Source of the DNA: an uncultured Treponema sp.
GTDB taxonomy: Bacteria; Spirochaetota; Spirochaetia; Treponematales; Treponemataceae
Assembly (NCBI GenBank): GCA_934667505.1
Contig: CAKULY010000039.1
Span: 1-13,554 of the forward strand
Length of the DNA stretch: 13,554 nucleotides
Direction of reading: 5' to 3'
Both the position numbers and the translations under genes were made by a program. Under the pieces are notes generated by a model that ran no database searches, was not told the DNA's origin, and saw only the letters and a program-made list of their open reading frames with translations. The first letter of the stretch is position 1, and each line of letters begins with the position of its first letter. Below are positions 1 to 8,206 of the stretch, in pieces.

Positions 1-3
1 AAT

Positions 4-759
4 ATGAAAGAAGAACTATTGGAAGCCATCTACGGCACAGTTGAGAGATTGGAGCAGAAAGTCGATGAACTTTCTGCCTCACCAAAGAATACAGAGGCGG
101 AAAGCACTCCAGTCTCTGTAAGTGTTAATATAAGCAAGCTTGAAAAAGCAATCCTTGCTATGGCTGTAAAAGAAGGGGAGTCTATTGACAAATTGGCAAG
201 ATTAAGAGAGGCTATCTGCATCTTTACCGACCTTACCAAGAAAGAAGCAAGTAACGGAGAACAGCGAAGCAAACTCTTGTTTGATGCAATTAATCAGGTG
301 AAACAAGAGCTGAATGCCACATCAAAAAATGTGCAGGACAAACTTCAGGCAATGGATAATACACCTCTGAAGAAAGTTGTGACTCACCGTTTTGAGCCAA
401 CCTCTAAGTATATTCTTCTTTTCGTCGTTGGCCTGGTTTTATCGCTTGTTTTCTCCATTTGGGGCAATCTCACCCAATGGCGAGAGCACCAAAATTGGGA
501 GGAGGCGGATTTGAAATATCGTGCCTTGCGAATGGTTCTCCCATCTGACGACCCGAACATTCGCTACATCGAAAAGAACTTCTCTGTATGCCGAGACGAA
601 AATGTAATAAATGATGTGAGAAATCGTGTCACTGTTTACGAGGATTCTATTCGTCGCCACCATGAAATGCTTGAAATGGCTGCTTACAAGGATAGCATGG
701 CTAACAAACTTTGGGAAGAATCCAAGGGAATCAAACGAATATTAGAAAACAGGAAGTGA
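4..759 (+). CDS. Single-pass membrane protein of unknown function, mobilisation-region-like
   Basis: This 251-residue protein has no catalytic motif that I recognise. Residues 1-30 are helical and charged, residues 45-115 are mostly helical, a hydrophobic segment at about 136-153 is a likely membrane helix, and a Trp- and charge-rich helical tail of about 100 residues follows. There is no N-terminal signal peptide, so the N-terminal half is probably cytoplasmic. The segment after the membrane helix (Trp-rich, with a DLKYRALRM stretch near 169-177) reminds me of small membrane proteins encoded beside relaxase or mobilisation genes in Bacteroides mobile elements; this is from memory and weak. 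The ATG at 4 lies at the window edge, so an earlier start cannot be excluded. It is the only plus-strand gene, converges on the large operon and ends before the shared terminator, so it is probably not part of the signalling set. Confidence 0.8.
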   Translation: MKEELLEAIYGTVERLEQKVDELSASPKNTEAESTPVSVSVNISKLEKAILAMAVKEGESIDKLARLREAICIFTDLTKKEASNGEQRSKLLFDAINQVKQELNATSKNVQDKLQAMDNTPLKKVVTHRFEPTSKYILLFVVGLVLSLVFSIWGNLTQWREHQNWEEADLKYRALRMVLPSDDPNIRYIEKNFSVCRDENVINDVRNRVTVYEDSIRRHHEMLEMAAYKDSMANKLWEESKGIKRILENRK

Positions 760-796
760 CCCAATAATAACCTCTCTCCTTGAATTGTCATAACAT

Positions 797-832
797 AAAA
801 AATGCTCCACATAAAAACGTGGAGCATTTTTT
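797..832. terminator. Bidirectional intrinsic terminator between convergent genes
   Basis: A perfect 14-bp inverted repeat (797-810 and 819-832) surrounds an 8-nt loop. The GC-rich core GCTCCAC/GTGGAGC is flanked by an A run on the left and a T run on the right, so each strand yields a hairpin followed by a U tract. It lies between the plus-strand gene ending at 759 and the minus-strand operon ending at 842, and should terminate both. Confidence 0.88.
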
Positions 833-841
833 ATAAATGAT

Positions 842-2620
842 TTAGAATGTATAAGCAACATTGAAAGCCCATTTGTTCATTCGTGTCTTATATCCATCAC
901 CAACATCTTGGTAACATTCATTATTTGTAATACCCTTTGAATAAGTTGCGCCTAAGGCAAAACCTTTAATTCGCATATTGAGTCCTATTTCTGCTGTCAT
1001 ATTCAAACGTTTTGGACCATAGATGTCATAACTATCAGTGTTGAACACTGGTTCCCCATAATAATCTGTTATGTCCTCATTATAGTCAGAATCATCAGCC
1101 TTATATGATGCTGCAATACCAATATTGAATCCGAGACCGCCATGTACCCACAATGCCACTTTGTTTCCAAATGGGAATCGGAACAAAGCATGAGCAGGTA
1201 TATAAATATTGTGCTCTTGGAAGCTACTCCAATCATAATCATCATTCGAAGATATATACATTTCGTAATAAACACCAGAGTAGAATCCAAGTCCAAACTT
1301 AAAGCAAGGATGCACACCGACACCTATCTGGAAACCACGCAACCACTTGCTGTCACCTTCAAACCACGCAGGAGACTCCTTTACTTTCTCACCATTTCCT
1401 GAAGTAACAATCTGTTTCTGAACATATCCAACAGAGATATCAACAGGAGTAGGACTATACTCTCTTTCCCAAGGCCATTGGAAATCCTTGCGTGTCTCTA
1501 CTGCCAACTGTATATCTGACGGCATATTAGCACTTACTTTGATAGATTTTGTTCTTGACTTTTGTCCATAGTAAGTTGCATAATACTTAAAAGTTTGACC
1601 TATAGGTCGGGTAACTTCATAGGAGTTTCCACTTACTACTACACCCTCGTCTGTATTTTTTAGCATATTATTGTTTTCAAAAACAGAAGCACTTGTACCA
1701 GCCTGCTTACCATTATACATTGGCGTAACAGTATAGGTCTTGGTATTATAGATAGTTTTGGTTGTATTTCCATGCAGTGTTATCATATTCTTCACAGCAT
1801 CAGGATTTCCTGGGAAATAAGCAATCACCTCGTATGCCTTTTCTGCAAGTTGCATATTAGGTCGGTAATCCATTTCCATTTCGCCATCTTTGATAACCAA
1901 TCGTGCCCCCTCTGGCTTTGTTTTTAAGTTGAGAGTGTATTTTGCTCTACTATCATGGGTGTAGATTTTTGTATCATCCTTTATATCTACAGTACCACGA
2001 ACACTTCCATCAGCAGCATATATAGTTGCTACATGGTCACCAGACGGAGCATTTTCTATCGTTATTCTACCATTGCTGTCGGCATAGTGCTTCTTCGTAT
2101 CTCCATTAATAACGGCGTAAGCACCAGGCAATTGTGTATCTATAAGAACAGGAGCGGGGTCACGAAGTACAAGACGATAGACTTTTCCTGCTTGCAAGCC
2201 ACCTTTCTTGTTACGAACTGTATATTTAGAAATTCCATATTCCGAGAAATTAACCAACACAGACTGATACAAATTTCCTTTAGGAACAATACGCAGGCTA
2301 TTACAATGCTGCTCTACCCAAATATAACTAGCATACCCACCTCCACCAGGAGATAACTTTCGCTCTATCGATTTTGCTGGTCTTGGGTCTGACGACTCCA
2401 CTTCCCCAGGCATAAAGACTTTCACCAAGGCAGAGTTTGCCAACTTTCCTGTGAAATTTGATGGTGTAGTGACATCAAAGTCACTCTTGTCTGCCTCAGC
2501 AAAAGAGACAATTTTCAATTCTCTTCCAGAAGCAGCTTGCTGTGCATTTGCTTCCATGCTAGAGAAGCCAACAGCTAACAGACCTATTGCCAAGGTCTTC
2601 ATTAAAAACGCTTTAATCAT
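842..2620 (-). CDS. PEGA-type outer-membrane beta-barrel protein
   Basis: The preferred start is the ATG at 2620 (592 residues); an upstream in-frame GTG at 2629 adds only three residues before the signal peptide. Residues 1-27 are a typical signal peptide ending near ANA. Residues 32-153 resemble the N-terminal domain of Bacteroides PEGA-containing envelope proteins, ending in GKVYRLVL. Beta-rich domains follow: one at about 155-220, a PEGA-like domain at about 228-285 with a KPEGARLVI core, and another at about 295-375. From about residue 395 to the end there are alternating aromatic strands (GFQIGVGVHP, FGLGFYSGVYYEMYI, ALFRFPF, GLGFNIGIAASY, AEIGLNMRIKGFALGATYSKG) ending in AYTF, typical of a small outer-membrane barrel with a terminal Phe. 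It is the last operon gene, 27 bp after its neighbour. Its likely role is the outer-membrane end of the system; ligand and partner are unknown. Confidence 0.85.
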   Translation of the reverse strand: MIKAFLMKTLAIGLLAVGFSSMEANAQQAASGRELKIVSFAEADKSDFDVTTPSNFTGKLANSALVKVFMPGEVESSDPRPAKSIERKLSPGGGGYASYIWVEQHCNSLRIVPKGNLYQSVLVNFSEYGISKYTVRNKKGGLQAGKVYRLVLRDPAPVLIDTQLPGAYAVINGDTKKHYADSNGRITIENAPSGDHVATIYAADGSVRGTVDIKDDTKIYTHDSRAKYTLNLKTKPEGARLVIKDGEMEMDYRPNMQLAEKAYEVIAYFPGNPDAVKNMITLHGNTTKTIYNTKTYTVTPMYNGKQAGTSASVFENNNMLKNTDEGVVVSGNSYEVTRPIGQTFKYYATYYGQKSRTKSIKVSANMPSDIQLAVETRKDFQWPWEREYSPTPVDISVGYVQKQIVTSGNGEKVKESPAWFEGDSKWLRGFQIGVGVHPCFKFGLGFYSGVYYEMYISSNDDYDWSSFQEHNIYIPAHALFRFPFGNKVALWVHGGLGFNIGIAASYKADDSDYNEDITDYYGEPVFNTDSYDIYGPKRLNMTAEIGLNMRIKGFALGATYSKGITNNECYQDVGDGYKTRMNKWAFNVAYTF

Positions 2621-2647
2621 AATACTCACTTTTTGTTTATAATCAGT

Positions 2648-3607
2648 TTATCTAAAATCATCTACCATTATGAAATCATCATCAGGTGTATCTTTAGGTT
2701 GCCAAGCTCTGACATGAATGACTGGAGGGTCTTCATTGAAATCCCAAAGCAGAAACAAATAACCAGTATCCTCATATTCCTTTCCGCTTTTGTTTTTACT
2801 CTTCCAATGCTGAATAAGGTTTACACCATAATAATTACTCATTGCTTCCGAATTAGCAGGCGATATCATTATCTCATCAAAAGAAACATCTATGTACTTA
2901 TTGTTTCTAAACAACATAGCCAAATTATTCAAGTACCCTTCCTTATCTTGAACCGTGTAGGTTGTCCTCTTTTTTATCTGTTGATTGAAGTCTCCCGATT
3001 CCTTACGTGTTTCCACCCTACCAGTTATGATGAGAGCATCATCGCTATAAATCTTTCTCAACGACTCCAAATCCTTCTCATTATAATAATTACGAAAATC
3101 CTCGACAAACTTCAAGATTTCGTTCTTTCGGCGCACATCATACACTTCCTGCTCTCTCTTTGCTACAGAAAGATGATTGTTCAAGAGAGCAAAGCCTACA
3201 CGTGTGACATTTCCCGATTTATCAAAAGAAATGGTCAACTCTCTTGTCTTCGGGTCTGTACAATCATCAGGTTGTCGAGTAACCGTCGCCTGAATACCTC
3301 GTGCTTGATAACCACTCGTTAGTCCATAGCAAATACTTTTAGCGTTGCTTTGACATACAAAACCGAAATTTTCCCACAACATATCAAGGCGTTCAGCAGC
3401 TTCCATTCCCACCTTTCCATTTAATTGTAAAGAACGCCCCTGCTCCGCTGCCTGATTTATCTCAGTCAGTAAGGCGGAAGCATTACGCTCCATTCTTGAT
3501 TTCAATGCTGCATTATAGATGCCATCTGTAAAATGGAATGAGACTTCTTGCGCCAAAATACTCACAGTCATGAGTACCCCCATAAAAACTAACAACAATT
3601 TTCTCAT
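2648..3607 (-). CDS. Exported protein with C-terminal NTF2-like domain
   Basis: This 319-residue protein begins with a clear signal peptide (residues 1-19, MRKLLLVFMG then an LAQ cleavage site) and is predicted to be periplasmic. Residues 20-160 form a mixed region of unknown fold with three Cys (85, 93, 116) that could form a disulfide. Residues about 162-302 match an NTF2-like/SnoaL-like fold: a long helix (ILKFVEDFRNYYNEKDLESL), SDDALIITG, YLNNLAMLFRNNKYIDVSFDEI, and the terminal strand pair GYLFLLWDF and VIHVRAWQP. I recognise this pattern from exported Bacteroides proteins. The domain usually binds small ligands or acts as a scaffold; no catalytic residues can be assigned. It starts 4 bp downstream of the preceding gene's stop and lies 27 bp upstream of the outer-membrane protein gene, so co-transcription is near certain. 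Confidence 0.82.
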   Translation of the reverse strand: MRKLLLVFMGVLMTVSILAQEVSFHFTDGIYNAALKSRMERNASALLTEINQAAEQGRSLQLNGKVGMEAAERLDMLWENFGFVCQSNAKSICYGLTSGYQARGIQATVTRQPDDCTDPKTRELTISFDKSGNVTRVGFALLNNHLSVAKREQEVYDVRRKNEILKFVEDFRNYYNEKDLESLRKIYSDDALIITGRVETRKESGDFNQQIKKRTTYTVQDKEGYLNNLAMLFRNNKYIDVSFDEIMISPANSEAMSNYYGVNLIQHWKSKNKSGKEYEDTGYLFLLWDFNEDPPVIHVRAWQPKDTPDDDFIMVDDFR

Positions 3608-3611
3608 ATCG

Positions 3612-4313
3612 CTATTTCTTTATTTTCTTCTTCAATTTATCCATGAAATCCTTTGGCAGTTCCTTTCCCATCAGTTGCCGAACATTTGATGTTGGAATAA
3701 ATAGCCATACCACCCCCTCAACAACAAGACCTTTATCTGCAACTTTCTTGATAGGCCAGGATAGATTTAGGACATGAAGCCATTTGTTCTCATTGTTGAA
3801 AAGAAATAAATCAACTTTCATCTCTTTCTTACCCATACCCTCTATGCCTACAAACATTTCATAGCCTTTGTTTCTACAAAAAGTCATCAATTGCTTGAAT
3901 TGAATGTTTACACTATCCTTTTGATAACGATACTTTTGAAAAGTCAACTTGATGCTACCATTAGGCAATTCCCTATTCGGTAGGAGCAACCGATTGGCAA
4001 TTGTCTCTTTAGGATATTTTGCATCACAAAGAGGAATAAAACTTTTGCCTTTACGCTCATAATACGTAGCAGTAGAAATACCGTCAACGATGTAAGTCTC
4101 TCCAGGATGCACATAATAATTTTCACCTTCCACACGACTCATTACCGTAGAATCATTCTTGATACGTGACAAAACATCCATCTTGGCAGCCATCTTCATC
4201 TGTTCGATGAAAGCATCCTCCATGGACTTACGCTTGGAATCAGTTTGTTGTGCCGAAGACACGGCACAACAGAACAGACTTATTGTCATAAATAATAGTA
4301 ATCGTCTCATCAT
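3612..4313 (-). CDS. Exported protein of unknown function
   Basis: This 233-residue protein has a signal peptide (about residues 1-21, MMRRLLLFMTISLFCCAVSSA) and no further membrane segment. Cys15 and Cys16 lie in its hydrophobic part, but the context does not look like a convincing lipobox. The mature part starts with a charged helical stretch (about 25-60) and continues with beta-rich sequence (about 65-205) and a Lys-rich helical tail (about 215-233). I do not recognise the family. The ATG at 4313 is separated by one base from the stop of the membrane kinase gene. A GGAG sequence just inside the end of that gene probably serves as its ribosome site, which suggests coupled translation. Its place between the membrane kinase and the NTF2-like protein suggests a periplasmic partner, for example of the kinase's external domain; this is inference. 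Confidence 0.8.
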   Translation of the reverse strand: MMRRLLLFMTISLFCCAVSSAQQTDSKRKSMEDAFIEQMKMAAKMDVLSRIKNDSTVMSRVEGENYYVHPGETYIVDGISTATYYERKGKSFIPLCDAKYPKETIANRLLLPNRELPNGSIKLTFQKYRYQKDSVNIQFKQLMTFCRNKGYEMFVGIEGMGKKEMKVDLFLFNNENKWLHVLNLSWPIKKVADKGLVVEGVVWLFIPTSNVRQLMGKELPKDFMDKLKKKIKK

Positions 4314-4314
4314 T

Positions 4315-5838
4315 TTATTCTCCTAACATGATTGTTTCTGTAGTTCCATCAGATTTATACCATTTGCCAAAACTCAGATGCCCATTGACATACGATCCTT
4401 CAACTTTATCTCCAGCCTCAGCAATACGCCCCTTAGGATCACGAGAGTCGATACGATGACTTGAAGAGAACCTCATTGTCCCCCTGCCATCAGGCTTTCC
4501 ACTCTTTATAGCTCCTTCCCAAGTTGCATATCCTAGAGAAAGAGTTCCTTGTCTAGCAGTACTGGACGGAGTTTCAACTTTTGGTGCAACTACCCTTACA
4601 GACTTAGGTTTTACTTTTGCGATTGCAGAACCTGTTTTTTTCTCTTCTTTAGTTACCACAACCTTCTTTTTTGTTGCCTCAGGCGATTTCGCAGGCGTCA
4701 CTTCCTTTACCACCTTAACAGTATTCCCCTTTGGTTGTTCTTCACGAGTTCCATTCCATACGAAGAATACAGCCAAAGCAAGAACTACAACAGCAGTCAA
4801 CCCAACTAAAGGTTTCTTCCACCAAGTTTTTGAAGCAATAGGCTCAGAATAGTTGACATGTTCATCTATTTCCTGCTTGCTTTCACTCTGAGTATTGCCA
4901 ATAGCTCCACTTACATGAGGATTGGTTGCCCTTGGATCACTCTTTTCACCTTTTACAGTGGAAGTTGCTTTCCCTTTCATGTTTGCGATGAGTTCTTCAA
5001 CGCATACCTCACCTTGTGAATCTATAACTTCCTTGGCTATTTTTTCCACTTGGTCAGCCCTAGCTCTATCCCAAGTTTCCTTTTCCAGACACCATCGCAT
5101 GATGTCATTGAGATTCTTAGACCATCCAGCACCAAGCAATGGTATCTCCGCCCCTTGGTTCATCATCACGCCACCCATACCAGAAAAGGGCAGTTCCCCT
5201 TCTGCAAGTTCATAGATAGATGCACCAAGAGACCATACATCACTTGCCAGAATGGGTTCTGGATTGGCAGAAAAACGTTCTGGTCCCATATAAGCTGGTG
5301 CACCAGCCTTCAAAGCCCGAGTCGATTGCTTGCTCATCGTATTGCGTATTCGCTTACTGATGCCAAAGTCTGTTATGAGGAAAGTTCCATCCGAAGCTAT
5401 CAGTACATTGTCCGGCTTGATGTCTTGATGGACTATAGGCTCAGGCTTGACATGGTGCAGATAGGCAAGTCCTGCTGCCACATCATGGATAAATCGCCAT
5501 ATTGTACGTTCATCTTCCGATGTCGGTCTGAGTGTACCAACCATATCACCAGCAGAACCTGAGTCACAAAACCTCATCGTCAGCCAAGGATAATCTTGCC
5601 ACACCCCAAAGTCCTTTGTCACCAATAGATTCGGATGTTCAAGACCAGCAGCTATACGGTATTCCTGTATAAACTCCTCACGGCCTTTGTGGTCAAGAGC
5701 CACATAAAACTTAATGGCTACATTTTCGTCCTTGGCTTTGTCATAGGCCAACCATACTTGCCCGAACGTACCACGTCCCTTGTACTCTTTCAGCACATAA
5801 CGACCATTAATTTCTTCACCTTGTTGTATCTCAACCAT
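4315..5838 (-). CDS. Membrane Ser/Thr protein kinase with external MORN-like repeats
   Basis: This 507-residue protein has a Hanks-type kinase domain at about 13-272. Visible motifs are the glycine loop GRGTFGQVW (21-29), ATP-anchoring Lys43 in VAIK, a probable helix-C Glu59, catalytic loop HQDIKPDN (137-144, Asp139), DFG (157-159), GPE in place of APE (185-187), Asp200 in SDVWSLG, and Arg258/260 near the end. All core catalytic residues are present, so activity is likely. Residues 290-340 are a linker, 343-361 a membrane helix, and 362-428 a Lys-, Val- and Thr-rich stalk outside the membrane. Residues 433-455 (GYATWEGAIKSGKPDGRGTM) and about 480-500 are MORN-like repeats. HQD replaces the usual HRD, so the activation-loop control of RD kinases may not apply. 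It starts 2 bp after the PP2C stop, a classic kinase-phosphatase pair. Confidence 0.92.
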   Translation of the reverse strand: MVEIQQGEEINGRYVLKEYKGRGTFGQVWLAYDKAKDENVAIKFYVALDHKGREEFIQEYRIAAGLEHPNLLVTKDFGVWQDYPWLTMRFCDSGSAGDMVGTLRPTSEDERTIWRFIHDVAAGLAYLHHVKPEPIVHQDIKPDNVLIASDGTFLITDFGISKRIRNTMSKQSTRALKAGAPAYMGPERFSANPEPILASDVWSLGASIYELAEGELPFSGMGGVMMNQGAEIPLLGAGWSKNLNDIMRWCLEKETWDRARADQVEKIAKEVIDSQGEVCVEELIANMKGKATSTVKGEKSDPRATNPHVSGAIGNTQSESKQEIDEHVNYSEPIASKTWWKKPLVGLTAVVVLALAVFFVWNGTREEQPKGNTVKVVKEVTPAKSPEATKKKVVVTKEEKKTGSAIAKVKPKSVRVVAPKVETPSSTARQGTLSLGYATWEGAIKSGKPDGRGTMRFSSSHRIDSRDPKGRIAEAGDKVEGSYVNGHLSFGKWYKSDGTTETIMLGE

Positions 5839-5840
5839 AG

Positions 5841-7274
5841 TTACTTGCTTTGTTCTTGTTTTTTCTTCACTGGTGTAACTTCGTCTTTATCGCTACCTTT
5901 GGCAGGAACAGGAGTCAGTTTGTCTTGACCATTTTCCATTGGAACCAACTTAAAGCCACCCGTCTTACTCGTTTTGGAAGGTTTGTTTTCTCCTTGTTTA
6001 GCGTCTTTCTTTCCGTCTTGTTGCTTCTTCTCCAACTGTACTGGTCGTTTTTTTTCGTTATGACTTTTATTCTCTGCTTTCTGAAGCTTCTTAACTTTAA
6101 TCTTCTTTTTTGGAAAATCAACATTCACCGTGTCAACTTTTTCCTTGACTTTTGTGGAATCTACAGACTCTACCTTAGATGGAGTTTCAACATTTTTCTT
6201 CCCTTTTCCATGAAAGTTCAATCCTGCAATCACACCACAGAGCAATAAGAAACAAAATACGGAAGCCAACACTATTTTTTTTCGTGAAACTCGAATCGTC
6301 AATCCATCAAAAGTTTTATTGAGTGGTTTTTCTTGGGGACTTGCTGAACCTACAATTCCCTTCGTTCTCTCTTTAGCCACACAATCACCTGCCCCAGAGC
6401 ATATTTTACAAAGTATGACAGTTACGTTGTCATACCAATCAGCCTTCTCTGCCGCTATCCACAGAGCCTCTCTACATTCACGAAGAGATTCTTGATGGTT
6501 TCTAATAATGTCTTCAAGATTATCACCAGGGTAAAGTTGTCCATTTTCATCATACGTTTTCTTGTCACGCAACACGCCACTCAAACCATCGCTACAAAGA
6601 AGGATGATATCATTATTGCACACTTTAAACAAGCGTGACTCTGGCTTTGCCTTTTGAGTCGTATCGCCAAGACTGCGAGTAACAATGTTTCCTTGCGGAT
6701 GCTCGAAAGTTTGCTCGTATGTAATGATGCCTTTGTTGGCTAGTTCCTGTACATAAGAGTGGTCTCTTGACAACGGTTCGATACCTGTTACTGGATTAAA
6801 ACGATACGCACGGCTATCACCAATCCAAGTTAGTGTCAACTCGCCGTTTACTATCCATGCCATAATGAGTGTAGAACCCATCCCTTCATGTTCGCTATTG
6901 CTCCGAGCATCCTCTTTGATACGATGGTCAGTCTCTCGAACCACCTTTTCCAAATAACGGCTACGGCTTTCATGGGTTGCAGCCAACTGTTCCGTTATCT
7001 TTCCTGGGGCAAAGAACTCAGCCACCGTGTCATGGGCTATCTGGGAGGCAACCTCTCCTGCATTCATGCCACCCATGCCATCGGCTACAGCCATCAGCAT
7101 ACCACAATCTGAAAGCAAGATATCTTCATCGGCAACCAAATGACTAGGAGTATTATCCCCTAGGTCATCATCTACATAATAGTTGTCCTCATTGCCTTCG
7201 AGAGGGGCATTCGGGGCGTACTTGCCTGCAGCATCCGTCCATGCCGCCATACGGAAAATAATATGCTCTGCCAT
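5841..7274 (-). CDS. PP2C-family Ser/Thr phosphatase with membrane anchor and Lys-rich tail
   Basis: This 477-residue protein has a PP2C/PPM domain at about 8-290. Metal-binding and family motifs are intact: NEDN (28-31), DGMGG (65-69), GMGSTL (131-136), GDSRAY (152-157), RDHS (170-173), SDG (228-230) and DN (282-283). It should be an Mn/Mg-dependent phosphatase that removes phosphate from Ser/Thr targets of the two operon kinases. Residues 333-351 form a single membrane helix, so the catalytic part is cytoplasmic and the tail of about 125 residues is outside. That tail is low-complexity, about a quarter Lys, and carries LTPV (453-456) and VTPV (466-469). Its start codon shares one base with the stop of the upstream gene (TAATG), indicating coupled translation. 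Confidence 0.93.
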   Translation of the reverse strand: MAEHIIFRMAAWTDAAGKYAPNAPLEGNEDNYYVDDDLGDNTPSHLVADEDILLSDCGMLMAVADGMGGMNAGEVASQIAHDTVAEFFAPGKITEQLAATHESRSRYLEKVVRETDHRIKEDARSNSEHEGMGSTLIMAWIVNGELTLTWIGDSRAYRFNPVTGIEPLSRDHSYVQELANKGIITYEQTFEHPQGNIVTRSLGDTTQKAKPESRLFKVCNNDIILLCSDGLSGVLRDKKTYDENGQLYPGDNLEDIIRNHQESLRECREALWIAAEKADWYDNVTVILCKICSGAGDCVAKERTKGIVGSASPQEKPLNKTFDGLTIRVSRKKIVLASVFCFLLLCGVIAGLNFHGKGKKNVETPSKVESVDSTKVKEKVDTVNVDFPKKKIKVKKLQKAENKSHNEKKRPVQLEKKQQDGKKDAKQGENKPSKTSKTGGFKLVPMENGQDKLTPVPAKGSDKDEVTPVKKKQEQSK

Positions 7275-8206
7275 TATTTCTTGCCTTTCTTGTTTTGTTT
7301 CTTATTGCCTTTCTTTACATAGACATCATCTTCAACAGGAGTCAAACTATCTTTAGTTACATTTGGCTCAACGTTACTTTCCTTTTGCAACCCATCATTT
7401 TCTTTTATGCCAACAAAAGGAAATGAAACATTCCATTTATCTTCCTTCTCTGTTATTATACCACAAAGCAAGAACTTCACTACACCTACACCTGTTACGC
7501 TTGGTACAATGAAAATACCGCCAAGGATATTTTTATCTTTTGGTGGCAACACACTTTCCTTTCCATCTGTTGCCACATTCAGTTCTTTTTCTATGTAAAC
7601 AAAAGACAACTTAGCCGTTTTATTCAAATCAGCATCCTTATCAGTATAAGCCCAAACTACCCATCCCTTTTGAACACCTTCTACTATATCATAATCCAAG
7701 CCTTTTCCTTTAAATATATTTGATTTAAAACAATAAACCTCTAAAGGGTTCATAGTCTCTTGCAGAGAATATGTTAGAGAATCATAGTCTGTTTTTTCCC
7801 CTTGTTCTGTATATTCTGATAAATATGGAACAGGCTTATACCCATCCCGATAACTATTAAACTTAGAGTTGTACTCCCAAGGTCTAACCGCTTTGTCCGT
7901 CAACAAGAAACCATCCCTCAACTTTACACCGAATGTGATTTCCGTACCGAACTCGTCATGGTTATTCAGTCCATATAATTCACCAGTCTTTTTATCGGCA
8001 ACTTGAAAACTCTGTCGTGAAAGGAAAAAAGCAGAACACACTGCATCTATCACTAAACCTTTATCCAAAGCTTGCCCTACATTATCTATCCCTTTCAATA
8101 GATCTTCACGGATGATTTGCCCAGGAATGACCTTTTGAGAATAAGAAAATGAAGCACATAAAAAACAAAAAAATAAAATAAAAAACTTTTTCATATCAAT
8201 TATCAT
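7274..8206 (-). CDS. Exported protein of unknown function with Lys-rich tail
   Basis: The coding region of 310 residues starts in an ATGA overlap with the stop of the protease gene. A second in-frame ATG four codons later (8194) gives a more conventional MKKFFILFF signal peptide, so either start is possible. The signal peptide ends near residue 23 (SYS). The mature part is mixed alpha/beta with many aromatic residues; a hydrophobic Gly/Val-rich stretch at about 228-251 looks more like beta strands than a membrane helix, but this is uncertain. Residues 275-310 are disordered and Lys-rich, with an LTPV motif (288-291) like that in the phosphatase tail. I do not recognise the family. Overlaps on both sides (4 bp with the protease, 1 bp with the phosphatase) suggest a close functional link, possibly as a periplasmic partner or substrate of the protease. 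Confidence 0.82.
   Translation of the reverse strand: MIIDMKKFFILFFCFLCASFSYSQKVIPGQIIREDLLKGIDNVGQALDKGLVIDAVCSAFFLSRQSFQVADKKTGELYGLNNHDEFGTEITFGVKLRDGFLLTDKAVRPWEYNSKFNSYRDGYKPVPYLSEYTEQGEKTDYDSLTYSLQETMNPLEVYCFKSNIFKGKGLDYDIVEGVQKGWVVWAYTDKDADLNKTAKLSFVYIEKELNVATDGKESVLPPKDKNILGGIFIVPSVTGVGVVKFLLCGIITEKEDKWNVSFPFVGIKENDGLQKESNVEPNVTKDSLTPVEDDVYVKKGNKKQNKKGKK

Noticed and set aside
2633..3322. Plus-strand open frame of 229 codons
   Set aside because: It lies antisense to the signal-peptide/NTF2-like gene, has low-complexity Ile/Leu-rich sequence with no domain, and its minus-strand counterpart has clear domain structure.
5050..5562. Plus-strand open frame of 170 codons
   Set aside because: It is antisense to the conserved kinase domain; its sequence mirrors the kinase codons and shows no domain of its own.
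7453..7524. Membrane helix at residues 228-251 of the exported unknown
   Set aside because: The stretch is Gly/Val/Pro-rich and followed by further beta-like sequence, so buried strands are more likely; I kept it only as an uncertainty.
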